A stretch of DNA of 64,000 bases from Ilumatobacter fluminis (GTDB lineage: Bacteria; Actinomycetota; Acidimicrobiia; Acidimicrobiales; Ilumatobacteraceae). The notes under the pieces were generated by a model that was not told the DNA's origin, made no database searches, and worked only from the letters and a program-made list of their open reading frames with translations. This document shows, in pieces, positions 1 through 7,939 of the stretch (positions are counted from its first letter, which is position 1; each line of letters starts with the position of its first letter). The stretch spans positions 620,001 through 684,000 of the forward strand of contig NZ_SOAU01000001.1 of the NCBI RefSeq assembly GCF_004364865.1. The letters run 5' to 3'. Both the position numbers and the translations under genes were made by a program.

Positions 1-1
1 G

Positions 2-1675
2 GGCCAGGTGTCCCTCGCCCAGTACGCACTGGCCGGGATCGGTGCGATCGTCTCGGCGCGGGTCGTCGAGGAGGGGTCGTCGTGGGAGGTGTCGCTGATC
101 GCCGGTGTCGTCGTCGCGGCCGCCACCGCCGGGCTGGTCGCGCTGCCGACGTCCCGGCTGAACGGATCGATGCTCGCGATCGCCACTCTCGGACTGTCGG
201 TGTTGGCCCCGGCCTGGCTCTTCCGGTTGGGCGTGACGGGTGAGTCGCTGGTGTTCGAAGTTCCCCGCGTCGACTTCGGATTGTTCGAGCTGCGTCCTCA
301 GCGTGCCTACTACTTCTTCGTGCTGACCGTCGGCGCCGTGGTGCTCGTCGCGATCCGGGCGCTCGGCGCCCGAGCGACCGGTCGGCGTTGGCGAGCGGTT
401 CGTGACAACGACCGCGCGGCCGCTGCGATGGGTGTCAGCCCGTGGCGGGCGCGGGTGTCGGCCTTCGTCGTCACCGGCGCACTCGCCGGACTGGCAGGTG
501 GCCTGCTGGGTGGCCTGCTCGTCAACTTCCGTCGGGGTGAGTTCGCCGCCGAGGACTCGATCGAGGTGGTGGTCATGGCGGTGATCGGTGGGCTGGGGTC
601 GATCGGAGGTGCGGTACTCGGCGTGCTGTACGTGGGTGCGCTCCCGGCATTCTTCTCCGACCTCCAGAGCTTGCAGCTGCTCGTGAGCGGCGTCGGCCTG
701 CTGGTGCTCCTGCTCTACTTCCCGGACGGGCTCGTGTCGGTCGTGCGTCGCGTCCAGCAGCTCGCGGCCGGCCCGCCACTCCCGTCGGCCACCGGCGGTC
801 GGGACGACTCGGTGGAGCTCGTCGTGCACGACACCGGCACCGACGACACCGTCGACACCGGCACCGTCGGCGATCACGCCGGCCGGGGGAGCGAGGTGGC
901 GATCGAGGTGACCGACGTGGCGGTGGAGTTCGGTGGGTCGCGGGCCGTCGATGCAGTGAGCCTCACGATCGAGCGCGGGTCGATCGTCGGCCTGATCGGT
1001 CCGAACGGTGCGGGGAAGTCGACGCTGCTCAACACCATCAGCGGTTTCCAGCCGGCCGACGGGCAGTTCGTGATCGATGGCGTCGACGTCACGAGGTGGA
1101 GCGCCGACCGCAGGGCACGGGCCGGACTCGGCCGGACCTTCCAGGACGCCCGGCTGTTCCCTCAGATGACGCTTCGGGACACCGTCGCCGTCGCTGCCGC
1201 CGGACGGGAACGGTCGAGCGTCCTGCTCGACGGTCTGCTCCCGCCGCGCGCCCGGCGCTCCGAACGTCGCATCGCCGAGCGAACCGACGCCGCCATCGCG
1301 CTCACCGGACTGTCCGGCTACGCCGACCGCCCGTGTTCGGTGCTCAGCACCGGCACCCGTCGATTGGTCGAGATGGCGTGCCTGGTCGCCGGAGGGGGTC
1401 GGGTCCTCCTGCTGGACGAGCCGACCGCCGGGCTGGCACAGCGTGAGGTCGAAGCGTTCCCGGTTCTGCTCCGGTCGCTGCGCGACCGCCTCGACGCGAC
1501 CATCGTCATCGTCGAGCACGATGTCGCGATGTTGGCGCAGGTGTGCGATCGTCTGGTCTGTCTCGAACTCGGGCGCGTGATCGCCGACGGAACGCCCGAC
1601 GACGTTCGCCACGACCCGGCGGTCGTCGAGTCGTACCTCGGCACCGACGCCGTCGCCGTCGATCGATCCGGATGA
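2..1675 (+). CDS. Branched-chain amino acid type ABC transporter, LivM-LivG fusion (5' partial)
   Basis: The reading frame is open to the window edge and begins inside the conserved LivM motif GQVSLAQYALAGIGA, so the true start lies upstream. About the first 245 visible residues are a LivM-type permease with several hydrophobic segments. After a Thr/Asp-rich linker comes a LivG-type ATPase (visible residues about 295-555) with Walker A GPNGAGKST, a LivG-style signature LSTGTRR and Walker B VLLLDEPTAG. The protein would couple ATP hydrolysis to uptake of branched-chain amino acids or related amides at the cytoplasmic membrane. Permease-ATPase fusions of this kind are known in actinobacteria. 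Substrate cannot be told from sequence. The partner LivH, LivF and binding protein would lie outside the window. Confidence 0.9.
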   Translation, partial: GQVSLAQYALAGIGAIVSARVVEEGSSWEVSLIAGVVVAAATAGLVALPTSRLNGSMLAIATLGLSVLAPAWLFRLGVTGESLVFEVPRVDFGLFELRPQRAYYFFVLTVGAVVLVAIRALGARATGRRWRAVRDNDRAAAAMGVSPWRARVSAFVVTGALAGLAGGLLGGLLVNFRRGEFAAEDSIEVVVMAVIGGLGSIGGAVLGVLYVGALPAFFSDLQSLQLLVSGVGLLVLLLYFPDGLVSVVRRVQQLAAGPPLPSATGGRDDSVELVVHDTGTDDTVDTGTVGDHAGRGSEVAIEVTDVAVEFGGSRAVDAVSLTIERGSIVGLIGPNGAGKSTLLNTISGFQPADGQFVIDGVDVTRWSADRRARAGLGRTFQDARLFPQMTLRDTVAVAAAGRERSSVLLDGLLPPRARRSERRIAERTDAAIALTGLSGYADRPCSVLSTGTRRLVEMACLVAGGGRVLLLDEPTAGLAQREVEAFPVLLRSLRDRLDATIVIVEHDVAMLAQVCDRLVCLELGRVIADGTPDDVRHDPAVVESYLGTDAVAVDRSG

Positions 1676-1682
1676 AACTCTG

Positions 1683-1720
1683 CTGTTGAAGTCGGACTTC
1701 GACAACAGCGTCGCTAACGT
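1683..1720 (+). promoter_or_regulatory. Imperfect inverted repeat and -10 element before the XRE/cupin gene
   Basis: Arms CTGTTGAAGTC and GACTT(CGA)CAACAG (1683-1708) form an imperfect palindrome with a 3-nt bulge. A -10-like TAACGT (1715-1720) stands six bases before the ATG at 1727 and no Shine-Dalgarno is visible. I infer a leaderless promoter with an operator-like repeat, plausible for autoregulation by the downstream HTH protein. It could also be the transcript end of the transporter gene, although no T-run follows. Confidence 0.4.
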
Positions 1721-1726
1721 GCCGTC

Positions 1727-2839
1727 ATGCGGGATTACGGCACGGGCTTCGACACCATCGACGCGGCGCTCGGCGGTCTGATCACCGGCGACAACGTCGT
1801 GTGGCTCACCGACGACGAGCAGCTCTACCGGCGGCTCGTCGCCGGTTTCGTGGGCGCAGCGGGCACCTCCGGTCTGGTCGTCGACTTCGGCGGCGGCCCG
1901 GCCGGCGAGGCGCCGGTGACCGTGCTCGACGCCGGCCCGACGAGCCCGTATCGCACGGCGGTGCCCCTGGCGGACGAACTGGAACGACGTGTGCGGGCCG
2001 AGCAGCCCGACTACCTGATCATCGACGGGCTCGGCCGGGTCGTTCGTCGCTGGGGGGTCGAGGCGGTCTCCGCCTTCTTCGCCCGGGTCTGCCCGGCGAT
2101 GCTCGACGCCGGGGTCACGGCGTACTGGAGCATCGACTCGATGCTCGGGCGCGCCTTCAGCGATCACGTCCGCCAGATCACCCAGTGCCTGCTCGACGTG
2201 CGCGGCGGACGTCTCCGTGTGCTCAAGGCCGAGGGGCGATCCGAGTCGCTCCAGGACATCACCTACCAGCTCCGTCTCGACGACGACGGCGGCGTGATCG
2301 TCGACTCACCGCCCGCCGGCGGCCGACTGGCTCGCGGCCTCCACGCCGTCCGGCAACAGTTCGGACTCACCCAGCAAGAACTCGCGACCGTCGCCGGGGT
2401 CACGCCGAGCGCGATCTCCCAGGCCGAGAGCGGCGCTCGCGGATTGTCGCTCGACACCGTCATCACCATCGCCGACCGGCTCGAGATCACGACCGACCGG
2501 ATCCTCTCGGCCGGCACGAGCCGCTCGTACACGCTCGCCCGCCACGATCGCTCTCGCCGCCTGGCGAACACCTCGGTGACGGCGCTCGCGTCGGACTCGA
2601 CCGTCGGGTTGCGGTCGTACCTGATCGAGCTCGCACCCGGTGAGGAGAGCTCGCCGCCGTTCGACCACCGGGGTGTGGCGATGATCGCCCCGCTCCGCGG
2701 ACTGATCCAGGTGGTGCTGGCCGACGACCGCCCCGTCGTGCGGTCGGGTGACGTGCTCATGGTCGAGCGGGGCGGCGTGCGCGCCTGGCGCAACCTCCGG
2801 GTGCAACCCGCGCGATTCCACTGGATCCTGCGCGACTGA
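1727..2839 (+). CDS. Degenerate KaiC/RecA-like domain fused to XRE HTH and cupin
   Basis: The 370-residue protein has three parts. Residues about 1-195 resemble KaiC/RadA-type RecA folds (opening FDTIDAALGG, YLIIDGLGRV as a Walker B-like strand), but the usual Walker A GxxGxGKS is missing: WLTDDEQLY stands in its place, so ATP binding is doubtful. Residues about 205-260 are a clear XRE helix-turn-helix (LTQQELATVAGVTPSAISQAESG). Residues about 285-370 look like a cupin sensor (RGVAMIAPLRG, SGDVLMVERGG). XRE-cupin proteins are usually small-molecule-responsive repressors; the extra N-terminal domain is the unusual part. The start is supported by TAACGT six bases upstream. The ligand and targets are unknown. 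Confidence 0.7.
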   Translation: MRDYGTGFDTIDAALGGLITGDNVVWLTDDEQLYRRLVAGFVGAAGTSGLVVDFGGGPAGEAPVTVLDAGPTSPYRTAVPLADELERRVRAEQPDYLIIDGLGRVVRRWGVEAVSAFFARVCPAMLDAGVTAYWSIDSMLGRAFSDHVRQITQCLLDVRGGRLRVLKAEGRSESLQDITYQLRLDDDGGVIVDSPPAGGRLARGLHAVRQQFGLTQQELATVAGVTPSAISQAESGARGLSLDTVITIADRLEITTDRILSAGTSRSYTLARHDRSRRLANTSVTALASDSTVGLRSYLIELAPGEESSPPFDHRGVAMIAPLRGLIQVVLADDRPVVRSGDVLMVERGGVRAWRNLRVQPARFHWILRD

Positions 2840-2928
2840 GTACAGCGGCGCTGACGCGCCGGGCAGCCTACGGCCGAGCGGGCCTAGCGTCCTCGTGCAA
2901 CCCGTCCACACGCATGGGAGCTCCGCCG

Positions 2929-3258
2929 ATGACCGATCACACCACAGCACTGCCCGACCTCGACCTCGTCTCGGTCGAACGGCGACTGCGCGGCCAACTG
3001 GAACGGACCGAAGGACAGCTCGTCGAGCTGGAGGGGGCGTTGTCGGACATGTTGCGGGCCCACGACTCGATCCAGGAGGACGAGGACGACATGCGGCGCG
3101 TCGTCGATGCCGTGCGCAGCGACATGCGCCAGACCGCCCGTGCGCTCGAACGGATCGAGCGGGGCCGCTACGGACGGTGCGTCACGTGTGGCTCGGCGAT
3201 CCGACCGGAGCGGCTCGAGGCCATTCCGACCGCCGACCACTGCACGGCCTGCGCCTGA
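2929..3258 (+). CDS. DksA/TraR-family C4 zinc-finger protein
   Basis: This 109-residue protein has an N-terminal coiled-coil region rich in Glu/Arg (about residues 10-70) and a C-terminal four-cysteine finger, CVTCG through CTAC, typical of the DksA/TraR family. Family members enter the secondary channel of RNA polymerase and modulate initiation. Whether this one binds polymerase is inference. I chose the ATG at 2929 because GGGAG at 2916-2920 sits eight bases upstream; an in-frame ATG at 2914 would add five residues and lacks such a site. A -10-like TAGCGT at 2885-2890 gives a short leader. The gene is convergent with, and directly abuts, the next gene on the minus strand. Confidence 0.8.
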   Translation: MTDHTTALPDLDLVSVERRLRGQLERTEGQLVELEGALSDMLRAHDSIQEDEDDMRRVVDAVRSDMRQTARALERIERGRYGRCVTCGSAIRPERLEAIPTADHCTACA

Positions 3259-4110
3259 TCAGTCGAGCAGGTCGTCGAGCCGGGCGGCGGCGTCCGATGC
3301 CGCCTCCGCCGCCTCGTCGGCCGCGCGCTCGGCGTCGGCAGCGCGGGTTTCGTGTTCGGCGAGTTCGCTGCGCGCCTGCTCGAGGACCCGCTCGGCATCG
3401 CGTACTGCGGCTTCCGCGGCCTCGACGGCCGCAACCGCACGATCGCGTCGCTCGGCGGCTCGTCGAGCGGCGGTCGCAGCGACCTGCGCGTCCTTCTCGG
3501 CCGAGCGGGCTGCACGCGTGGCGGCGTCGATCGCCTTCCGACGGGCCGCATCGTCGTCGGCGTTCGGAGCGCCGGTGTCGCCGGATTCGCCGGTGTCGCT
3601 CGTGACGCCGGGTTCGCTCGTGTCGTCGGTGACGACGACGCCGGCGAGCTCGTCACCGATCCCGAGCACGCCGGCCCGGAGGAGTTCGAGACCGACCGGG
3701 TCGGCGCCGATCTGAGCGAGCCGGGCCGTGACGCCGGCAAGGTCGGCCTTGCGCCCGAATCCCACCAGCGCGGTGTCGGCGACCTTCGCAAGGCGTGCCT
3801 GGGCCGCACGGACCGTGCGGAGGGCATCGGCGAGCGAGGCAGTCCGGCGCCCCTCGGCGTCGGCCTGCTGGATGCGTCGGGCCGCCCGCGCTGCGTCGAC
3901 GAACTCGGCGACCGGCTCGGGCTCTGCAGCCGCCGTCCGGTTGAGCGCCCCGTCGATCCACGAAGGGCGTCGGAGACCGGCGATCGTCGCCGCGTCGTCG
4001 CGCCGGTCATCGCGCTTCAGCGCCTTCACGAGCTCGGTGCGGGCAGCCACGAACTCGTCGGGTGCCGTCGCGAACAGCGCACGAACGTGGTCGTCGAGGC
4101 CCTCGTCCAT
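3259..4110 (-). CDS. Hypothetical coiled-coil protein
   Basis: The 283-residue protein begins with a short domain containing FVAARTELVKALKRD and LRRPSWIDGALNR, a pattern I recall from uncharacterised actinobacterial proteins. It continues into a long Ala/Glu/Arg-rich region (about residues 180-280) with heptad character that predicts an extended coiled coil. There is no signal peptide or membrane segment. A -10-like TACGGT lies seven bases before the ATG and there is no ribosome binding site, which fits leaderless expression. The function is unknown; a structural or scaffolding role is only a guess. Confidence 0.6.
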   Translation of the reverse strand: MDEGLDDHVRALFATAPDEFVAARTELVKALKRDDRRDDAATIAGLRRPSWIDGALNRTAAAEPEPVAEFVDAARAARRIQQADAEGRRTASLADALRTVRAAQARLAKVADTALVGFGRKADLAGVTARLAQIGADPVGLELLRAGVLGIGDELAGVVVTDDTSEPGVTSDTGESGDTGAPNADDDAARRKAIDAATRAARSAEKDAQVAATAARRAAERRDRAVAAVEAAEAAVRDAERVLEQARSELAEHETRAADAERAADEAAEAASDAAARLDDLLD

Positions 4111-4243
4111 CCGCGGGACCGTAGCCTCGGTGGGGTCGAGCCCGGCGTGACCGTGCCCGTTGAGTCGGCGTGCGGTCCGTCGTAGAGCGACGAATGTGAC
4201 GGCCCGTGTGACGGACGGCGCGACCGCCCTCGCGACGCCGCAG

Positions 4244-4261
4244 ACCCCGTGATTTCGGGGT
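4244..4261 (+). other. Small hairpin in the leader of the LysM gene
   Basis: ACCCCG-TGATTT-CGGGGT forms a six-base-pair stem. It lies in the roughly 275-base gap before the LysM/lysozyme-like gene. The gap is less GC-rich than its surroundings around 4260-4320. I could not match it to a known riboswitch class. Confidence 0.3.
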
Positions 4262-4386
4262 TCTGGAGCGTTACACAGCTGTCATTTGATTGCGGATCCA
4301 TGTCGCTGATGTTGCGGTTTCATGACGAACCGACTAGACCTGTTCCGAGTCAGGGCCGCCCCCGCCGGCCCGGAACGGTCTGTCCC

Positions 4387-5985
4387 ATGCGAGATTCCAC
4401 GTCATTGTTCGATCATCAGGAAGACAGCGCCGACGACCTCACCCGCGAGTTCTGGGGTGACAAGTCGGCCTGGGTGTCCGACGAGCGTCGCCGCTCGAGC
4501 GGTCGGACGATGCAGATCCGGCCCGCCGACGACGGGCGCGACGAGTATCGGCTCGACCACACGCCGACCTCGATGCGAGCCGTCCGCGAGGGCATCGCCG
4601 CCTTCAAGCCGAAGCGCCGGATGCGCGACGACTCGACCGGCCCGGTGCAGCGCACCCGTCAGCACGGCGTCGTCACCGGAGCCACCCCGGCGCCCGTCGA
4701 CGACCCGGCACCACGGTCGCCACGTCGGCCGTCCGCCGAGACGATGGCGCACTCCGACGCGTCGATCGCCGACCTCGGCGCCGGCCGCTACGACTACGAC
4801 GACCACGCCTACGACCTGTCCGACCTCGACGAGCCGATCCCGGCCCGCCGCAGCGCCGCAGCGCCGGTCGCCCACGCGTCGGCGCGCGACGCCGCCGACC
4901 GACGCATCGAGCGTGACGACGACCTGGTGGCACTGACCCCGGTCAGCTTCGGCGACCGCTTCGGTCTGGCCACGGTCGATCCCGCCGTGATCCGAGTCGG
5001 GATCGTGCTGCTGGTGCTCGTGCTGGCGTTGCCGATCGCACTCGCCATGCGTGGCGACGACGCCTCCGGTTCCGAACTGCCCGGCGACACCGTTCCGGCT
5101 GCCCCGCAGAGCGTGAGCGCGACGGGCGCCCAGCCCGATGCCGCCGAGAACGCCACTCCGACCCCGACCGCCGAGGCGACGCCCGCAGCGGCGCCCGCCG
5201 ACACCGCAGCCTCCTCCGAGTCGACCGGCGAATCGACCGATGCGGCCGGTGTCACCGAATCGGCCGAACCGACGACTGGCGACGCCGCATCGCCGGCAGC
5301 ACCGCAGCAGGTCGCCGCCGCCCGAACGGCCCAGGCCGACGAACCGGTCGAGGCCGCTGTCGCAACCGACGAACCCGCCGTCGTCGACGAGCCCGCCGAA
5401 CGCATCACGCCCGACTGCTCGCTCAACTACACCGCTGGCGCCGGCGACTCGTGGTATCGCATCGCCGACGAGGCGGGCACCACGCCCGCCGACCTGCTCG
5501 CCCAGAACATGGCGTCGCTCGACACCGTGATCCTGCCGGGCGACGAGATCTGCCTGCCCGCCGGCTCGACCGTGCCGACCGCGCCGACCACGACGGTCGC
5601 CCCGACGACGACCGAGGCGCCGACGACCACCGCCGCACCGACGACGACGCAGGCCCCGACCACAACGGCTGCTCCCACGACCACCGTCGCCCCGAGCGAG
5701 ACCTACTCGCCCGCCGAAGTGCAGGCCCTGATCCGCGAGACCTGGCCCGAAGACCAGCACGAGAAGGCCTTGCAGGTCGCCTGGCGCGAGAGCAACTACA
5801 TCGAGACCGCCGACAACGGCTGGTGCTGCGTGGGCGTGTTCCAGATCTACTGGACGGTGCACCAGAGCTGGCTCGACGACTACGGCATCTATACCCGCGA
5901 CGACCTCAAGAACGCTCGCAAGAACATCGCCGCCGCCTATGCGCTCTATCAGAGCTCGGGCGGCTGGGGTCCCTGGGGCGGCTGA
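4387..5985 (+). CDS. Membrane-anchored LysM and lysozyme-like cell-wall protein
   Basis: The 532-residue protein has an acidic, disordered cytoplasmic N-terminus, one membrane segment (about residues 201-223, GIVLLVLVLALPIALAM), and a Pro/Ala/Thr/Glu-rich extracellular stretch. A LysM-like domain follows (about 344-395, from CSLNYTAGAGDSWYRIADEAG to ILPGDEICLPAG). Next come a tandem linker of PTTT repeats (about 397-437) and a C-terminal lysozyme-like fold (about 439-532) with WRESNY, whose Glu is the likely catalytic acid, and GVFQIYW. This suggests peptidoglycan binding and cleavage at the cell surface. An upstream in-frame start at 4249 would add 46 residues overlapping a hairpin; I prefer 4387. 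No sortase motif is present. Confidence 0.75.
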   Translation: MRDSTSLFDHQEDSADDLTREFWGDKSAWVSDERRRSSGRTMQIRPADDGRDEYRLDHTPTSMRAVREGIAAFKPKRRMRDDSTGPVQRTRQHGVVTGATPAPVDDPAPRSPRRPSAETMAHSDASIADLGAGRYDYDDHAYDLSDLDEPIPARRSAAAPVAHASARDAADRRIERDDDLVALTPVSFGDRFGLATVDPAVIRVGIVLLVLVLALPIALAMRGDDASGSELPGDTVPAAPQSVSATGAQPDAAENATPTPTAEATPAAAPADTAASSESTGESTDAAGVTESAEPTTGDAASPAAPQQVAAARTAQADEPVEAAVATDEPAVVDEPAERITPDCSLNYTAGAGDSWYRIADEAGTTPADLLAQNMASLDTVILPGDEICLPAGSTVPTAPTTTVAPTTTEAPTTTAAPTTTQAPTTTAAPTTTVAPSETYSPAEVQALIRETWPEDQHEKALQVAWRESNYIETADNGWCCVGVFQIYWTVHQSWLDDYGIYTRDDLKNARKNIAAAYALYQSSGGWGPWGG

Positions 5986-6035
5986 GCCTCCACGCGATCG
6001 CGAACAACGGGGTTCGCTTTCGCCGACGAGGGCTC

Positions 6036-6041
6036 TACACT
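6036..6041 (+). promoter_or_regulatory. -10 element of the tRNA-Arg promoter
   Basis: TACACT stands eleven bases before the first base of the tRNA, giving a start point a few bases upstream of the mature 5' end. A weak -35 candidate, TTCGCT at 6013-6018, is 17 bases upstream. Confidence 0.5.
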
Positions 6042-6052
6042 GTCCGAGCCCA

Positions 6053-6125
6053 GCGCCCGTAGCTCAACGGATAGAGCATCTGACTACGGATCAGAAGGTT
6101 TGGGGTTCGAATCCCTACGGGCGCG
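6053..6125 (+). tRNA. tRNA-Arg (anticodon ACG)
   Basis: The 73-nt cloverleaf has acceptor arms GCGCCCG and CGGGCGC, a D stem GCTC, an anticodon stem TCTGA/TCAGA around loop CTACGGA (anticodon ACG), and a T loop TTCGAAT closed by TGGGG/CCCTA. The discriminator base is G and CCA is not encoded. An ACG tRNA normally has its first anticodon base edited to inosine by TadA to read CGU, CGC and CGA. Confidence 0.97.
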
Positions 6126-6130
6126 CAGCG

Positions 6131-6168
6131 GAAGGTCCCACCCAACCGGGTGGGACCTTCGACGTTTT
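6131..6168 (+). terminator. Rho-independent terminator after tRNA-Arg
   Basis: A perfect 13-bp stem (GAAGGTCCCACCC and its complement) with loop AACC is followed by a short T-run, CGACGTTTT. It directly follows the tRNA. Confidence 0.85.
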
Positions 6169-6194
6169 CGACTCCGACCGCCGAACTGCCGCCC

Positions 6195-7931
6195 ATGATC
6201 CGACTCGACGATCTCTCCACCGAACCCGGTGCCTGGCAGTTCGACGATCCCGTCGCGACGGGTCGGGCCGACACGGTCGATCGGGTTCGTGCGGTCCTCG
6301 CCGCCGCCGACGAGCGAGCACGCCGTCACGACGAATGGGTCGTGGTGGTCATGGCCTACGAGGCCGCGCCCGCGTTCGACCCGGCCATGCGCACGGCGCC
6401 GGCCCCACCCGACGGGATCCCGTACGTGTGGTGGGAGTCGTTCGCCGAGCGGCGTGCGGCCGAACCGTTGTCGGCCGCCGACGCTCGACCCGGTCCGCCC
6501 GAGCGCCGACCGAGCCGGTGGCCGTACACCGACGCCGTCGAGTTCGTTCGCTCCCACATCGAAGTCGGCGACGTGTACCAGGTCAACATCACCGACCGGT
6601 TCGACGGCGGCTACGTCGGCTCGCCACTCGACGTCTACCAGGCGCTCGTCGCGGCGCAGAGCGGCGCGTTCGGTGCCTACGTCGAGATGGGCGACCGGAT
6701 TGTCGCGTCGGCGTCACCCGAGTTGTTCTTCCGGTGGGACGGCGACGTCGTGACGTGCCGCCCGATGAAGGGCACCGCGGCGCGCCGCCCACGCCCGGAC
6801 GACGACCGTGCTGCAGCCGAGGTGCTGCGCGCCTCGGCCAAGGAGCAGGCGGAGAACGTGATGATCGTCGACCTGTTGCGCAACGACCTCGGGCGGCTCG
6901 CCACCGTCGGATCGGTCGCCGTGCCGAGCCTGTTCGACATCGAGCGCTACGAGACCGTCTGGCAGATGACGTCGACGATCACCGCCGAGATGCCCGACTA
7001 CGTCGGCCTGCTCGACGTGTTCGAGGCGCTGTTCCCGTGCGGCTCGGTCACCGGCGCCCCCAAGATCTCGGCGATGCAGACGATCCGGGAGGCCGAGCTC
7101 GATCCGCGCGGCGTGTACTGCGGCGCGATCGGCGTGCTGGCGCCGCCGTCCGAGCCGACTCGAGCCGTGTTCTCCGTCCCGATCCGAACGGCGGTGATCG
7201 ATCCGTCGAATCGCACCTACGAATACGGGGCCGGTGGCGGCATCACCTGGTCGTCCGACCCGGCCGCCGAAGATCGTGAGGTCGAGGCCAAGGCCCGCGT
7301 GCTCACGACGTCGCTGCGGCGCGACGGCACGTCGCTGTTCGAGACGCTCCGCAACGACCGGCACGGTGTCCAGCACGTCGCCCTGCACGCCGACCGGATG
7401 GCGGCTTCGGCCGACTGGTTCGGCCTCCCCTTCGATCGGGCGCTGTTCGGTCGCCGTCTGGCCGCCGTGCCGCCGGCGCCACAGGTCGAGCGGGTGCGGG
7501 TGACCCTGCACCCCGACGGCGAGCTGGCGGTCGAGGTGCTGCCGCTCGACGATGCGCCCGACGTGGTCCGACTGGCGATCGACACCGAGGTGACCAGATC
7601 GGATGATCCGTTCTGCTGCCACAAGACGACGATGCGCGACCACTACGACGCCGCCCGATCCCGTCGTCCGGATGCCGACGACGTCGTGTTGGTGAACCAG
7701 CACGGCAACGCGATCGAGACGACGATCGCCAACGTCGCGTATCTGATCGACGACCGCTGGTGGTGCCCACCGCTCGACGACGGCGGGCTCGCCGGCGTCG
7801 CCCGGCATCTGGCGGTCGAATCGGGCCGTCTCGCCGAGCGGTCGATCGCCGCCGCCGATCTCGTCGAGTGCGCCGAGGTCGCAGTGCTCAACGATCTCCG
7901 CGGCTGGCGCCGCGCCACGATCGTCGACTGA
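6195..7931 (+). CDS. pabB: Aminodeoxychorismate synthase component I fused to aminodeoxychorismate lyase (PabB-PabC)
   Basis: The 578-residue fusion makes 4-aminobenzoate for folate. The N-terminal part (about 1-365) is a chorismate-binding domain with GDVYQVNITDRF, SPELFF, PMKGTAARR (the lysine that defines PabB-type chemistry), ENVMIVDLLRNDLGR and GSVTGAPKISAM. The C-terminal part (about 370-578) is a class IV aminotransferase fold with TSLFETLR and the pyridoxal phosphate lysine in CHKTTMRDHYD. It needs a PabA glutaminase, which is not in the window. I place the start at the ATG at 6195; a GTG at 6150 would lie inside the tRNA terminator. The 3' end converges on the formylglycine-generating enzyme gene with an eight-base gap. 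Confidence 0.93.
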   Translation: MIRLDDLSTEPGAWQFDDPVATGRADTVDRVRAVLAAADERARRHDEWVVVVMAYEAAPAFDPAMRTAPAPPDGIPYVWWESFAERRAAEPLSAADARPGPPERRPSRWPYTDAVEFVRSHIEVGDVYQVNITDRFDGGYVGSPLDVYQALVAAQSGAFGAYVEMGDRIVASASPELFFRWDGDVVTCRPMKGTAARRPRPDDDRAAAEVLRASAKEQAENVMIVDLLRNDLGRLATVGSVAVPSLFDIERYETVWQMTSTITAEMPDYVGLLDVFEALFPCGSVTGAPKISAMQTIREAELDPRGVYCGAIGVLAPPSEPTRAVFSVPIRTAVIDPSNRTYEYGAGGGITWSSDPAAEDREVEAKARVLTTSLRRDGTSLFETLRNDRHGVQHVALHADRMAASADWFGLPFDRALFGRRLAAVPPAPQVERVRVTLHPDGELAVEVLPLDDAPDVVRLAIDTEVTRSDDPFCCHKTTMRDHYDAARSRRPDADDVVLVNQHGNAIETTIANVAYLIDDRWWCPPLDDGGLAGVARHLAVESGRLAERSIAAADLVECAEVAVLNDLRGWRRATIVD

Positions 7932-7939
7932 CCGTCCGG

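Noticed and set aside
4111-4386. A c-di-AMP (ydaO) riboswitch before the LysM/lysozyme-like gene
   Set aside because: Such riboswitches are common before cell-wall hydrolase genes in actinobacteria, but I could not find the conserved core in this gap, only one short hairpin.
4249-4386. N-terminal extension of the LysM protein to the ATG at 4249
   Set aside because: The added residues are encoded over a hairpin and an AT-richer leader, and they show no coding character.
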